Shown piece after piece: positions 55,201 through 63,728 of a stretch of DNA of 64,000 bases. The translations under genes were made by a program, and so were the position numbers. This DNA comes from Marivivens sp. LCG002 (lineage in GTDB: Bacteria > Pseudomonadota > Alphaproteobacteria > Rhodobacterales > Rhodobacteraceae): assembly GCF_030264275.1 (NCBI RefSeq), contig NZ_CP127165.1:2719501-2783500 (forward strand), read 5' to 3'. Position 1 is the first letter of the stretch; each line of letters opens with the position of its first letter. The notes under the pieces are model-generated. The model had not been told where the DNA came from. It saw only the letters and a list, made by a program, of their open reading frames with translations, and made no database searches.

Positions 55201-56786
55201 TGCGACAGCGGGCGATATTGCTGCGAAAGCACCGCCGACGGGGTGTCGTCGCCCATGGAGGCGATCATTTCCTTGCCGTCTTCGGCCATCGGAGCAAGAA
55301 CCTGCTCGAGCTCTTCAAGGCTGTAGCCAGCCGCGATCTGGCGCTTGCGCAGCTCGTCGCCCGTGAAGAGCGGCTTTTCTGCGACGTCCTTGGTGATCTC
55401 GCTCAGATCGACGACCTTTTCGATCCAGTCGCCGAAGGGCTGGCTGGCGGCGAGCTTGTCCTTGATCTCGGTGTCGTGGAAGAGCTTTCCCTCTTTCATG
55501 TCCACAGCGATGAGCTGACCCGGACCGAGAGCGCCCTTTTCGACGACGGTGGCTTCGTTGATCGGAACCATGCCCGCTTCGGAGCCAGCGATCAGAAGAC
55601 CGTCGCCCGTGACGACATAGCGGAGCGGACGCAGGCCGTTACGGTCAAGACCGCCACAAACCCAACGACCATCGGTCATCGCAAGAGCGGCAGGGCCGTC
55701 CCACGGTTCCATCACGGCGTTGCAGTAGGAATACATGTCCTGCCATGCCTGCGGCATCTCGACGGCCTGCTTGGACCATGCTTCGGGAACGAGCATCGTC
55801 TTGGCCATCGGGGCGTTGCGGCCTGCGCGCACGAGGACTTCGAAGACCGAGTCGAGTGCTGCGGAGTCGGAGACGCCAGCGGGGATGATCGGCTTCATGT
55901 CTTCGGCCATATCGCCGAAGGTCGAAGAGGCCATACGGATTTCGTGGCTCTTCATCCAGTTGACGTTGCCCTTGAGCGTGTTGATCTCGCCGTTGTGGGC
56001 CAACATGCGGAAGGGCTGGGCAAGACGCCATTCGGGGAAAGTGTTGGTCGAATAGCGCTGGTGATAGATCGCAAAGGCGGATTCGAAACGCTCGTCCTGA
56101 AGGTCGGGATAGAACTCGGCGACCTGCTCGGCGAGCATCATGCCCTTGTAGATGATCGAGCGGCAGGAGAGCGAGCAGAAGTAGAGGCTCGCGATCTGGG
56201 CCGCAATCGCCGCTTTCTCGATGCGGCGGCGGATGATGTAAAGCTCGCGCTCGAACTGGTCCTCGTCGATGTCCTTTTCGCAGCGGATCAGGATCTGCTC
56301 GATTTCGGGACGGGTCGCGTTGGCCTTTTCACCAAGGCAATCGGTGCTTACCGGAACGTGGCGCCAGCCATAGATATAGTGACCCATGCGCAGAACTTCG
56401 GATTCCACGATGGTCCGGCAACGCTCTTGAGCGCCGAAATCGGTGCGCGGCAGGAAGACCTGACCAACGGCGATCATCTTGTTCAGATCGGGCTCGTGGC
56501 CCGTGCGACGGATCTGGTCGCGGAAGAACTCGACCGGAATCTGGACGTGGATACCTGCGCCGTCACCCGTTTTGCCGTCGGCGTCGACAGCACCGCGGTG
56601 CCAGATTGCCTTGAGCGCGGAGATGCCGTTGTCGACGACCTTGCGCGAGGGTTTGCCATCAACGGATACAACAAGACCGACACCACAGCTGGAATGCTCG
56701 TCATCCTCACGGAAGAGGCTGTTCTCGGTCATCCACTTGCGCTTAGCTTCTTCGGCTGCGGCCCAATTTTCGTCATAGATGGTCAT
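52248..56786 (-). CDS. gltB: Glutamate synthase (NADPH) large subunit
   Basis: Alpha chain of GOGAT, making glutamate from glutamine and 2-oxoglutarate. The 1512-residue protein has the class II glutaminase whose nucleophile is Cys34 in [10 protein letters not shown], so a 33-residue propeptide is removed. The FMN/synthase domain contains [10 protein letters not shown] and [21 protein letters not shown], and the 3Fe-4S cluster cysteines are in [19 protein letters not shown]. A C-terminal beta-helix ([17 protein letters not shown]) follows. It is the last gene of the gltD/hypothetical/gltB unit. Confidence 0.98.
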   Translation of the reverse strand: [1512 protein letters not shown]

Positions 56787-56819
56787 GATTGGCTCCTTAG
56801 AGGCAGGAAAGACAGGGCG

Positions 56820-57569
56820 TTATGAGCGCCGCAGCCATGCTTGCGAATTAGTGTTGTTCAGCAGCGGGTCGGACCCGAGGCCGGAAAGGATTGCGCCACA
56901 GTCATACTGTGGTTCGGAGGCGAGAAAGCCCGCTTCTCCCGGAAAGGAAAAGGTGACGGGGGTGTCGTTTTCAACGAAGCTGCCCGTCAGATCGGTGACA
57001 TCACGCTCGCCCGAGAGGAACACGCGCCAGTCGCGGTTGATGAACTCGCGGCCTTCGGCGGCCCAGATCTGGCGACCGCCCGAGTCGAAAGCCTTGATCT
57101 CGAACTCGGTCCATTCGAGCGTCACACCGTCAATGGTGGTCGTCTCTCCTGTGAGGCGGTCGACACCGATATAGCGGGTCACGCCGAACACATCGGATTC
57201 GGTCGTGAAGTCGTAAGTATCCTCGCCCGTTGCGAGCAGCTCGGAAAAGGACGCGGGATCACGGGGGTTGTCGCCAAGGACCGAGGTCGAGCCCGAACGG
57301 GGCGAGAAGCTCTCGATCCATTGGGTTTCGCTGTCGATCGACCCGATATAGGTCATCCCGTCCATGTCGAGATCGACGCGGCGGGTATACCCCTCGGGGT
57401 CTGCCTCGCAGGTGAAGATATGCGAGACGAGGCAGGCTTTTTGCTGAACGGTGACGATGGCCTCGCAGCCTTGGGGGAGCGAGAAGGTCCCTGCGGAAAC
57501 AGGCAGGCCGAAGAGGGCGGCAAGAGCCACCCCCGAAAGTCCTGTGATCTGAATCCGACGTGCGTTCAT
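56820..57569 (-). CDS. Secreted hypothetical protein between gltD and gltB
   Basis: A 249-residue precursor with a signal peptide (RRIQITGLSGVALAALFGLPVSA). The mature protein is acidic and beta-rich, with cysteines in QGCEAI, KACLVSHIFTCEAD and YDCGAI that could form disulfides. I do not recognise a family. It lies 33 bases upstream of gltB and 22 bases after gltD, so it is probably co-transcribed with glutamate synthase although its product would be periplasmic. The ATG at 57569 is fixed by the signal peptide. Confidence 0.75.
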   Translation of the reverse strand: MNARRIQITGLSGVALAALFGLPVSAGTFSLPQGCEAIVTVQQKACLVSHIFTCEADPEGYTRRVDLDMDGMTYIGSIDSETQWIESFSPRSGSTSVLGDNPRDPASFSELLATGEDTYDFTTESDVFGVTRYIGVDRLTGETTTIDGVTLEWTEFEIKAFDSGGRQIWAAEGREFINRDWRVFLSGERDVTDLTGSFVENDTPVTFSFPGEAGFLASEPQYDCGAILSGLGSDPLLNNTNSQAWLRRS

Positions 57570-57591
57570 CAAAGTTGCCCGTGTTTTCCGC

Positions 57592-59028
57592 TTATTCGGC
57601 TGCGACCGAAGCGGATTGGTTGAGGTAGTCGAGGATCGCGGCAGCGCTGTCGCGGCCATCGCGGATCGCCCAAACCACGAGGGACGCGCCGCGCACGATG
57701 TCACCAGCGGCATAAACGCCGTCGAGCGAGGTCTTGCCCGTGCCGAACTCGGCTTTGATGGTGCCCCAACGGGTCACTTCGAGACCGTCGACGCCCCAGA
57801 GCTTGCGGAGGTCTTCGGGTTCGAAGCCAAGCGCCTTGACGACGAGATCGGCCTTTTCGACATAGTCGGCGCCTTCGATCAGCTCGGGCATCTGACGGCC
57901 AGAGGCATCGGGTGCGCCGAGACGCATCTTCTGGACTTCGACGCCTTCGACCTTGTCGCCGCCGACAAAGCCTTTGGGGGCTGCAAGCCAGACGAATTCC
58001 ACGCCTTCTTCTTCGGCGTTCTGGGTTTCGCGCTGCGAGCCGGGCATGTTGGCGCGGTCACGGCGATAGAGACATTTGACCGAAGTCGCGCCCTGACGGA
58101 TCGCGGTGCGCACGCAGTCCATCGCGGTGTCGCCGCCACCGATGACGATGACGTTCTTGCCTTCTGCGTTCAGCTCGCCGCTGTCGAATTCGGGCACGTC
58201 ATCCCCGAAGGAACGGCGGTTCGAGGCGGTGAGATAGTCGATCGCGCGAACGATGCCCGTAGCTTCGGACCCCGGAGCCACAAGATCGCGGGTCTTGTAG
58301 ACGCCCGTTGCGATCAGGACCGCATCATGCTTGCCGCGGATCGCGTCGAACGTGATGTCTTCGCCGACGTTGCAGTTGAGAACGAATTCGACGCCGCTCT
58401 GAACGAGTTGGTCGAAACGCTTCATCACGACGTCTTTCTCAAGCTTGAAGCCCGGAATGCCATAGGTCAGAAGCCCGCCTGCACGGTCGTAACGGTCGTA
58501 TACGGTGACCTGAACGCCAGCGCGGCGGAGCATGTCGGCAGCAGCAAGACCGCCCGGACCTGCGCCGATGATCGCAACGCTTTCCGAACGCTCTGCGGCG
58601 GGGGCGATGGGCTTTACCCAACCGTTTTCCCACGCCATGTCGGTGATGTATTTCTCGACCGAACCGATGGTGACGGTGCCGTGGCCCGACTGTTCGATCA
58701 CGCAGTTGCCTTCACACAGACGGTCCTGCGGGCAGATGCGGCCGCAGATCTCGGGGAAGGTGTTGGTGGCCTGAGACAGCTGATAGGCCTCTTCGAGACG
58801 GCCTTCGGCGGTCATGCGGAGCCAATCGGGAATGTTGTTGTTCAGAGGGCAGTGCGACTGGCAATAAGGCACACCGCACTGGCTGCAACGGCTGGCCTGT
58901 TCTTCGGCCTTTGCTTTTGCATACTCTGCATAAATCTCGTTGAAGTCCTGCTTGCGCTCGTCAGCGGCACGCTTGGTCGGCATATCGCGACGAACTTCGA
59001 CAAACTTGAGCATCTTCTGAGTAGCCAC
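57592..59028 (-). CDS. gltD: Glutamate synthase (NADPH) small subunit
   Basis: Beta chain of GOGAT that takes electrons from NADPH. The 478-residue protein has the N-terminal cysteine cluster motif (SRCSQCGVPYCQSHCPLNNNIPDWL ... EICGRICPQDRLCEGNC) binding 4Fe-4S, then an FAD site (AIIGAGPGGLAAADML) and an NADPH site (VIGGGDTAMDC). It is the promoter-proximal gene of the gltD/hypothetical/gltB operon. Its upstream region carries several repeats. Confidence 0.96.
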   Translation of the reverse strand: MATQKMLKFVEVRRDMPTKRAADERKQDFNEIYAEYAKAKAEEQASRCSQCGVPYCQSHCPLNNNIPDWLRMTAEGRLEEAYQLSQATNTFPEICGRICPQDRLCEGNCVIEQSGHGTVTIGSVEKYITDMAWENGWVKPIAPAAERSESVAIIGAGPGGLAAADMLRRAGVQVTVYDRYDRAGGLLTYGIPGFKLEKDVVMKRFDQLVQSGVEFVLNCNVGEDITFDAIRGKHDAVLIATGVYKTRDLVAPGSEATGIVRAIDYLTASNRRSFGDDVPEFDSGELNAEGKNVIVIGGGDTAMDCVRTAIRQGATSVKCLYRRDRANMPGSQRETQNAEEEGVEFVWLAAPKGFVGGDKVEGVEVQKMRLGAPDASGRQMPELIEGADYVEKADLVVKALGFEPEDLRKLWGVDGLEVTRWGTIKAEFGTGKTSLDGVYAAGDIVRGASLVVWAIRDGRDSAAAILDYLNQSASVAAE

Positions 59029-59088
59029 AGGCCATCCTCCGCAATCTATTCGGAGCGACTGAATACTGTGGAGCTTGCAGAATGAAAA

Positions 59089-59181
59089 GTCAGTAATGCT
59101 GACCTAAATTACGCTTTTTGGCATTTCGCGGCCTAATTTCCGAAATTATTTTCAGAAATTAGGTAACTTGTGCTGACCTAA
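59089..59181. promoter_or_regulatory. Repeat-rich AT-rich control region of gltD
   Basis: The 156-base region before gltD has a GTCAG-N5-CTGAC palindrome (59089-59103), two direct copies of TGCTGACCTAA (59097-59107 and 59171-59181, 74 bases apart, about seven helical turns) and a 9-bp inverted repeat CCTAATTTC/GAAATTAGG (59132-59140 and 59155-59163). The base composition is AT-rich against a GC-rich genome. These could be sites for a nitrogen or amino-acid regulator such as Lrp; none can be named. Confidence 0.5.
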
Positions 59182-59184
59182 TGC

Positions 59185-59991
59185 CTAAAAGCCCATCGAA
59201 AGAGCTATGAAAGCAAGGCTTCCCACGATGATTCGCCACCAGCCGAAAATGCGGTATCCGTTGCGGCTCACGTAGCCGAGAAGCCAATTGACAACGAGAA
59301 CACCGGAGATGAAGGCGATCACGAAGCCGACCGCGATCTCGTTCAGGGCCGACATGTCGAGGACATCACGGTTCTTGTAGAGGTCATAGGCAAAGGCCCC
59401 CGCCATGGTCGGCATGGAGAGGAAAAACGAAAACTCGGCCGCCGCGCGTTTGTCCACACCGAGCGAAAGCGCGCCGACGATGGTCGCACCCGAACGGCTT
59501 ACCCCCGGGATCATCGCGATGCACTGGATAAAGCCGATGGCCAGCGCCTTGGACAACGGAATGTCCATCGCGTCATGGTGTTTCGGTTCGGGCGCGATCT
59601 TGTCGATGAAGAGAAGCACGATCCCGCCAAGCACCAGCATGATGGAGATGAGCTTGGGGGTTTCGAAGAGCACGGTTTTGATGAAATCATGCGCCAGAAC
59701 ACCGATCACGACCGCAGGGAAAAACGCGATCAGAACGGAATAGATCGTGCGCCGTGCCGTCGGATCGCTCGGGGCGCGCGAAAACACGTCCCAAAGTTTT
59801 TTGGCATAAACCGAGAGAACTGCGAGAACCGCACCGAGTTGAATCACCACCTCGAAGGTTTTGCCTGCACTTTCAAAGCCGAGGAAATGCCCCGCAAGAA
59901 GAAGGTGCCCCGTGGAAGAAACGGGAATGAACTCGGTCAAACCTTCGACCAGCCCAAGGAAGGCGGCGACCAGTGTTGTATCTTGAACCAT
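59185..59991 (-). CDS. uppP: Undecaprenyl-diphosphate phosphatase (BacA type)
   Basis: Membrane enzyme recycling the lipid carrier for cell-wall synthesis. The 268-residue, eight-helix protein has the active-site motif [21 protein letters not shown] and [10 protein letters not shown]. It lies 15 bases after the NDUFA9-like gene on the same strand. UppP dephosphorylates the carrier needed by mtgA's substrate lipid II, encoded about 7 kb away. Confidence 0.96.
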   Translation of the reverse strand: MVQDTTLVAAFLGLVEGLTEFIPVSSTGHLLLAGHFLGFESAGKTFEVVIQLGAVLAVLSVYAKKLWDVFSRAPSDPTARRTIYSVLIAFFPAVVIGVLAHDFIKTVLFETPKLISIMLVLGGIVLLFIDKIAPEPKHHDAMDIPLSKALAIGFIQCIAMIPGVSRSGATIVGALSLGVDKRAAAEFSFFLSMPTMAGAFAYDLYKNRDVLDMSALNEIAVGFVIAFISGVLVVNWLLGYVSRNGYRIFGWWRIIVGSLAFIALSMGF

Positions 59992-60006
59992 AGTCGCCTC
60001 TTGCTC

Positions 60007-60990
60007 TTAGGCTTTGCGCAGGTTTTTCGCCGACTCTTTGATCTCGGAGTATTGGCCCGAGGGACGGAAGCGCCAGAGATAGTCGGGCAGAACCGCTTCC
60101 ATATCGGTCGGCTCGATACCGAGCTGGGCAAAGCCGCTTGCACCCTCGGAGACGACGTTGTCGGAGCGCAGGTTGATCACCTGATCCTTTGTCAGCGGGG
60201 CTTTGACGATGCCGAGGCTCAGGGTCTGGCCGATACCTGCGACGGTCGCGATGAGGTTGGCGATGCCGAACGGGATATTCACAACCAGACGACGACGACG
60301 GATCACGGTCAGCATGACGCCCATCAACTCGCGGAACGTCATCGCATCGGGGCCGCCCAATTCGTAGATACCGGCGGCAGCCTTGCCCGTGACGCCAGCG
60401 ACGGCGGCCTGAGCCACGTCATCGACCCAAACGGGCTGGAACTTGGTGTCTGCACCGACCACGGGAAGGATCGGGCCGAAACGAGTCATCGCGGCGAAAC
60501 GGTTGAAGAAACCGTCTTCGGAGCCGAAGATGATCGACGGACGCAGGATCACGGCGTTCGGGAAAGCGGCGAGAACGGCAGCTTCACCAGCCGCTTTGGT
60601 GCGGGCGTATTCACTTGCCGATTCGGGGTTTGCACCGATGGCGGAAATCTGGACCAGCGCACCGACACCCGCAGCGGCGGAGAGACGGGCGATACGGCCC
60701 GGCGCCTCGGCCTGAACGGCGTCAAAAGTGTTCTTGCCGGTTTCTTCGAGGATACCGACGCAGTTTACAACGGCATCGGCGCCGTGAAGGACTGCGGCGA
60801 CGCTTGCATCATCGCGGACGTTGCAGAATACGGGCTCAACCTGACCGACGACGCCATAAGGCTTGACGAAAAGCGCCTCGTTCGGGTTACGGACCGCAAC
60901 GCGGACGCGCCAACCCTCTTTCGCCATGCGGCGGGCAATATAGCGACCGACAAAACCGGAACCGCCGAAGATGGTGACAAGCTTGGACAT
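60007..60990 (-). CDS. Complex I NDUFA9-subunit family NAD(P)H-binding protein
   Basis: A 327-residue atypical SDR with a Rossmann motif FGGSGFVGRYIARRM at the N-terminus and NCVGILEETGKNTFDAVQAEAPGRIARLSAAAGV. The YxxxK is replaced by SEYARTKAAGE, in which Y and K remain. It is related to the mitochondrial complex I accessory subunit NDUFA9. Function in bacteria is unclear, possibly quinone or NADH-dehydrogenase linked. First gene of a likely operon with uppP. Confidence 0.88.
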   Translation of the reverse strand: MSKLVTIFGGSGFVGRYIARRMAKEGWRVRVAVRNPNEALFVKPYGVVGQVEPVFCNVRDDASVAAVLHGADAVVNCVGILEETGKNTFDAVQAEAPGRIARLSAAAGVGALVQISAIGANPESASEYARTKAAGEAAVLAAFPNAVILRPSIIFGSEDGFFNRFAAMTRFGPILPVVGADTKFQPVWVDDVAQAAVAGVTGKAAAGIYELGGPDAMTFRELMGVMLTVIRRRRLVVNIPFGIANLIATVAGIGQTLSLGIVKAPLTKDQVINLRSDNVVSEGASGFAQLGIEPTDMEAVLPDYLWRFRPSGQYSEIKESAKNLRKA

Positions 60991-61131
60991 GCTACGCCTC
61001 TCTTGAAAACTCGGCTTGGTTTACCCCTCACCCCCCAATGAGACAAGGCGCAAAAGGGAACAAAGTGAAATCATGTCGGAATCGCGTTGACAGTGCCCCA
61101 AAGCCGCCTTACATGCCGCCTCACGACACCT

Positions 61132-61274
<143 letters not shown>

Positions 61275-61290
<16 letters not shown>

Positions 61291-62375
61291 ACACATTGCT
61301 GCGTTCAAACACCTATTATTACAATCGCCGTGTTCCTAGGGCAGCGAGATATATCTACGGCGATTTCATACGGGTAGCTCTATCCACAGAGCAGCCTCAA
61401 GCAGAAGTGCTGGCTGGTCGTTTAACTGATGCGCTTAATGCTGCGTGGTCTGATACTAATCATGTCATGCGGCTCAATATCGAGGCGATCATCAGTAGCC
61501 ACAAACCCCGCTTAACAAAGCTGTCAGAATTCACCTCGGATTATCTATCTTGGAAGTCCATCACCCCCACACCTGTGCTACTGGCAAGCAGGTCACTGAT
61601 TTCTCTGCTGGGGGACCGTCATGTCTCTGAGTATTCCCGTGAGGACATAAAGCTCTTCGCTCAAAGCCTACTTCAGAAAGGTAATAGGACAGGGACTGTT
61701 AGACGTAGACTAAACTGTATTTCCGCCGTGCTTAACTATGCATATGCTGAGTTAGAATTGGATAAACGTAATCCAGCGTCTCGTGTCCTGATACGAGGAG
61801 AAGGTGCCGATGCTATGCGTAGAGCTACCTTCACGTCCAAGCAACTCGAACTTGGATATAAAGAGGCGTTAGCTTCGGGAAGTGACGTGCGTCTACTGTT
61901 CCCCTTGTTGGGTGAGACTGGGTGCAGATTGGCTGAGATTACTGGCCTTCGCATTGAGGATGTTTGTATTTCGTCCCAAGTGATCCATATCAGTCCCCAT
62001 AGTTGCAGGCGTCTCAAAACCAAGGGCAGCGAGAGAGACTTGCCACTTGTAGGATATGCGCTGGAGGCAATGGAACTGGCATTGAAGCAAGCTGATCAGA
62101 GCTTCTTATTCCCTCGGTATCTCAAAGAAGATGCCATCAGAGCTACTCACGCCAGCAATGCTCTCAACCGTTGGGTCAAACAACGGTTTGGAGGCCTTAC
62201 AGCGCACTCTTTGCGTCATACTATGAGAGATAGGCTGAGGGCAGCTTGTACACCACTCGAGTTAATAGATCAGATTGGTGGCTGGTCATCTGTCAACTCA
62301 ATCGGTTCTCAGTACGGTGAGGGGTATAGCTTAAAAATGGTGAGAGATTATTTGGAAAAGGTAAAGATCGAGTAG
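61275..62375 (+). CDS. Tyrosine recombinase (integrase)
   Basis: A 366-residue phage-type integrase. Catalytic residues are Arg218 (ETGCRLAEITGL), the HSLRH box at His311-Arg314, Trp337 in GGWSS as the His/Trp position, and probable nucleophile Tyr347 (SQYGEGY; Tyr351 is an alternative). An N-terminal SAM-like domain binds the core site. GTG at 61275 has GGGAGG 8 bases upstream. It is immediately downstream of tRNA-Leu, as is usual for elements that use a tRNA as attB. Low GC and codon use mark it as foreign. Confidence 0.9.
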
Positions 62376-62385
62376 TCAAAAAGCT

Positions 62386-62577
62386 TCAAGTTTCGTTGTC
62401 TTGCAAGGAGTAGGCTTCATTGAGGTCTACTTCTTTCAAACCACTGACAGTCGTCACAAAGGTTTCTCCCGCACCGTCCCAAGCGGCTACAGCATAACAG
62501 CCACTCATTTTAGTGCATTTGGTGGTAGCCAAGTTGAAGTTTTCAAGTATTCACCATTCAGTGATAATTGCTTGGCA
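62386..62577 (-). pseudogene. Decayed 3' fragment of the secreted-protein gene
   Basis: The minus strand encodes MSGCYAVAAWDGAGETFVTT followed by VSGLKEVDLNEAYSLQDNET and a stop, closely similar (about three quarters identical by eye) to the C-terminus of the secreted protein encoded at 63108-63728. Upstream the match continues weakly in another frame (LSLNGEY against LFPLSGAY), so the copy is truncated and frameshifted. It converges with the integrase gene, leaving 10 bases between the stops. Confidence 0.75.
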
Positions 62578-62607
62578 TGATGAGACTTGGAAGCCTTTCA
62601 GACCTAG

Positions 62608-62955
62608 CTATTTCTCGCCGTTTGTGTCATTAGTTTTTTTGCTAGGCTCTCCGAATTTCGCCAGCAATCCCCCAAGAACTAAGCTAACATAACCCCAAAA
62701 GGCAGCGTCGGGAAATTGATCCTTTGCGACAAATGATAATAAAAAGTTTACAATAAACATTACTAGGGCAACTTTTGGTACACCAAATGAAAATGCGCCG
62801 CCCAAGAACATGAGAAAAGCCATGAGCATTCCGACAGCTCCAGCCTGCATCACGCCTTGTTTCTCAGCTACAGAAGAGGCAACAGTTAAGAGGCCACTCT
62901 GCATAAACGAAACAAATGATAATACTATTCCAATAATGCCAACTGCTATTTTCAC
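62608..62955 (-). CDS. Small four-helix membrane protein
   Basis: A 115-residue hypothetical protein with four hydrophobic segments (AVGIIGIVLSFVSF, AGAVGMLMAFLMFLGGA, VALVMFIVNFLLSFV, AAFWGYVSLVLGGLLA) and a charged C-terminal tail GEPSKKTNDTNGEK. The start is GTG at 62955, preceded by GAGGG. It is AT-rich like the rest of the right end, so it was probably carried in with the integrase. No family is recognised with confidence; DUF4064-like proteins have a similar layout. Confidence 0.7.
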   Translation of the reverse strand: MKIAVGIIGIVLSFVSFMQSGLLTVASSVAEKQGVMQAGAVGMLMAFLMFLGGAFSFGVPKVALVMFIVNFLLSFVAKDQFPDAAFWGYVSLVLGGLLAKFGEPSKKTNDTNGEK

Positions 62956-63078
62956 TTTTTATACCCTCATGCTAGCTTTGTTATTTTCTAAGTTTTTCAT
63001 CTAAAGTTAGGCTTTGTCGATCTTTAATCTCAGTGTGTAAAGCGATGCTCTCGATGGATATCCATGGGCAATGATTAG
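62956..63078. other. Non-coding AT-rich stretch
   Basis: No gene or clear repeat seen; it separates the small membrane-protein gene from the integrase stub and may hold the promoter of the membrane-protein gene. Confidence 0.4.
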
Positions 63079-63098
63079 AAAGGTGAAGATCGAGTAAT
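63079..63098 (+). pseudogene. Stub of a second integrase 3' end
   Basis: AAGGTGAAGATCGAGTAA encodes KVKIE and a stop, as do the last codons of the integrase ending at 62375. What follows is homologous too (secreted-protein 3' end). Only about 20 bases are left, so it is a scar of a related element. Confidence 0.6.
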
Positions 63099-63107
63099 CA
63101 ATAAGCC

Positions 63108-63728
63108 TCATGGCTCGTTGTCTTTCAGGGTGTGGGCTTCATTGAGGTCTACTTCTGTCAATCCACTGACAGTTGTCACAAAGGTTTCCCTCTCGCTGTC
63201 CCAAGAGGCTACAGCATAGCATCCACTCATCATTGTGCTTGTTGGCGTCCCTGATGCTGAAGAGCAGTATGCACCGCTTAGCGGGAATAGAAGGGCGGTA
63301 TGAGGCTCGCCATATGTAAGGAGCTGTACAAACAGTGGCGCCCAACTCATCCTCCATACAAACGTCTTCCCATCTACGAAGAGGTAAGTATCACATCCTC
63401 CAGTCCCACACCAAATTGGCCCAAGATCACCGCAGCTAAAATCCGAAATTAGGACGGTGGCAGACGTACCATTGCCGTCGATAGTCATTTGGTAGGTAGG
63501 GTCGCCTTTGATCCTCAGACCTTTTTCTGGGTTATTTCCCAACTCTTCGGCACACTGTTTATCGTAGGCTTCAAGGACTGACGCCACTGCATGTTGGTTA
63601 GCCTCAGGAATTACATCAGCCAGCACAACATTGGCCGTAGAGAACGTTATTAGAAGTGCTGGTATGAATTTGAGAACTTTGGAATTCTGAAGAACATGAG
63701 AGGAAGGCCAGAACTGAATGTGTGACAC
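63108..63728 (-). CDS. Small cysteine-containing secreted protein using the integrase-type start
   Basis: A 206-residue precursor. The GTG at 63728 and first codons (MSHIQ) lie in the inverted repeat and are the same as those of the integrase, with the same GGGAGG ribosome site. A signal peptide follows (KVLKFIPALLITFSTANVVLA). The mature protein has cysteines in KQCAEEL, FSCGDLG, IWCGTGGCDTY, GAYCSS and SGCYAVA, suggesting disulfides. I recognise no family. Without the repeat the gene has no obvious start of its own. Confidence 0.75.
   Translation of the reverse strand: MSHIQFWPSSHVLQNSKVLKFIPALLITFSTANVVLADVIPEANQHAVASVLEAYDKQCAEELGNNPEKGLRIKGDPTYQMTIDGNGTSATVLISDFSCGDLGPIWCGTGGCDTYLFVDGKTFVWRMSWAPLFVQLLTYGEPHTALLFPLSGAYCSSASGTPTSTMMSGCYAVASWDSERETFVTTVSGLTEVDLNEAHTLKDNEP

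Noticed and set aside
57616-59085. 489-codon plus-strand frame antisense to gltD, with a matching frame at 55200-56825 antisense to gltB
   Set aside because: Both are shadows of clearly assigned subunits.
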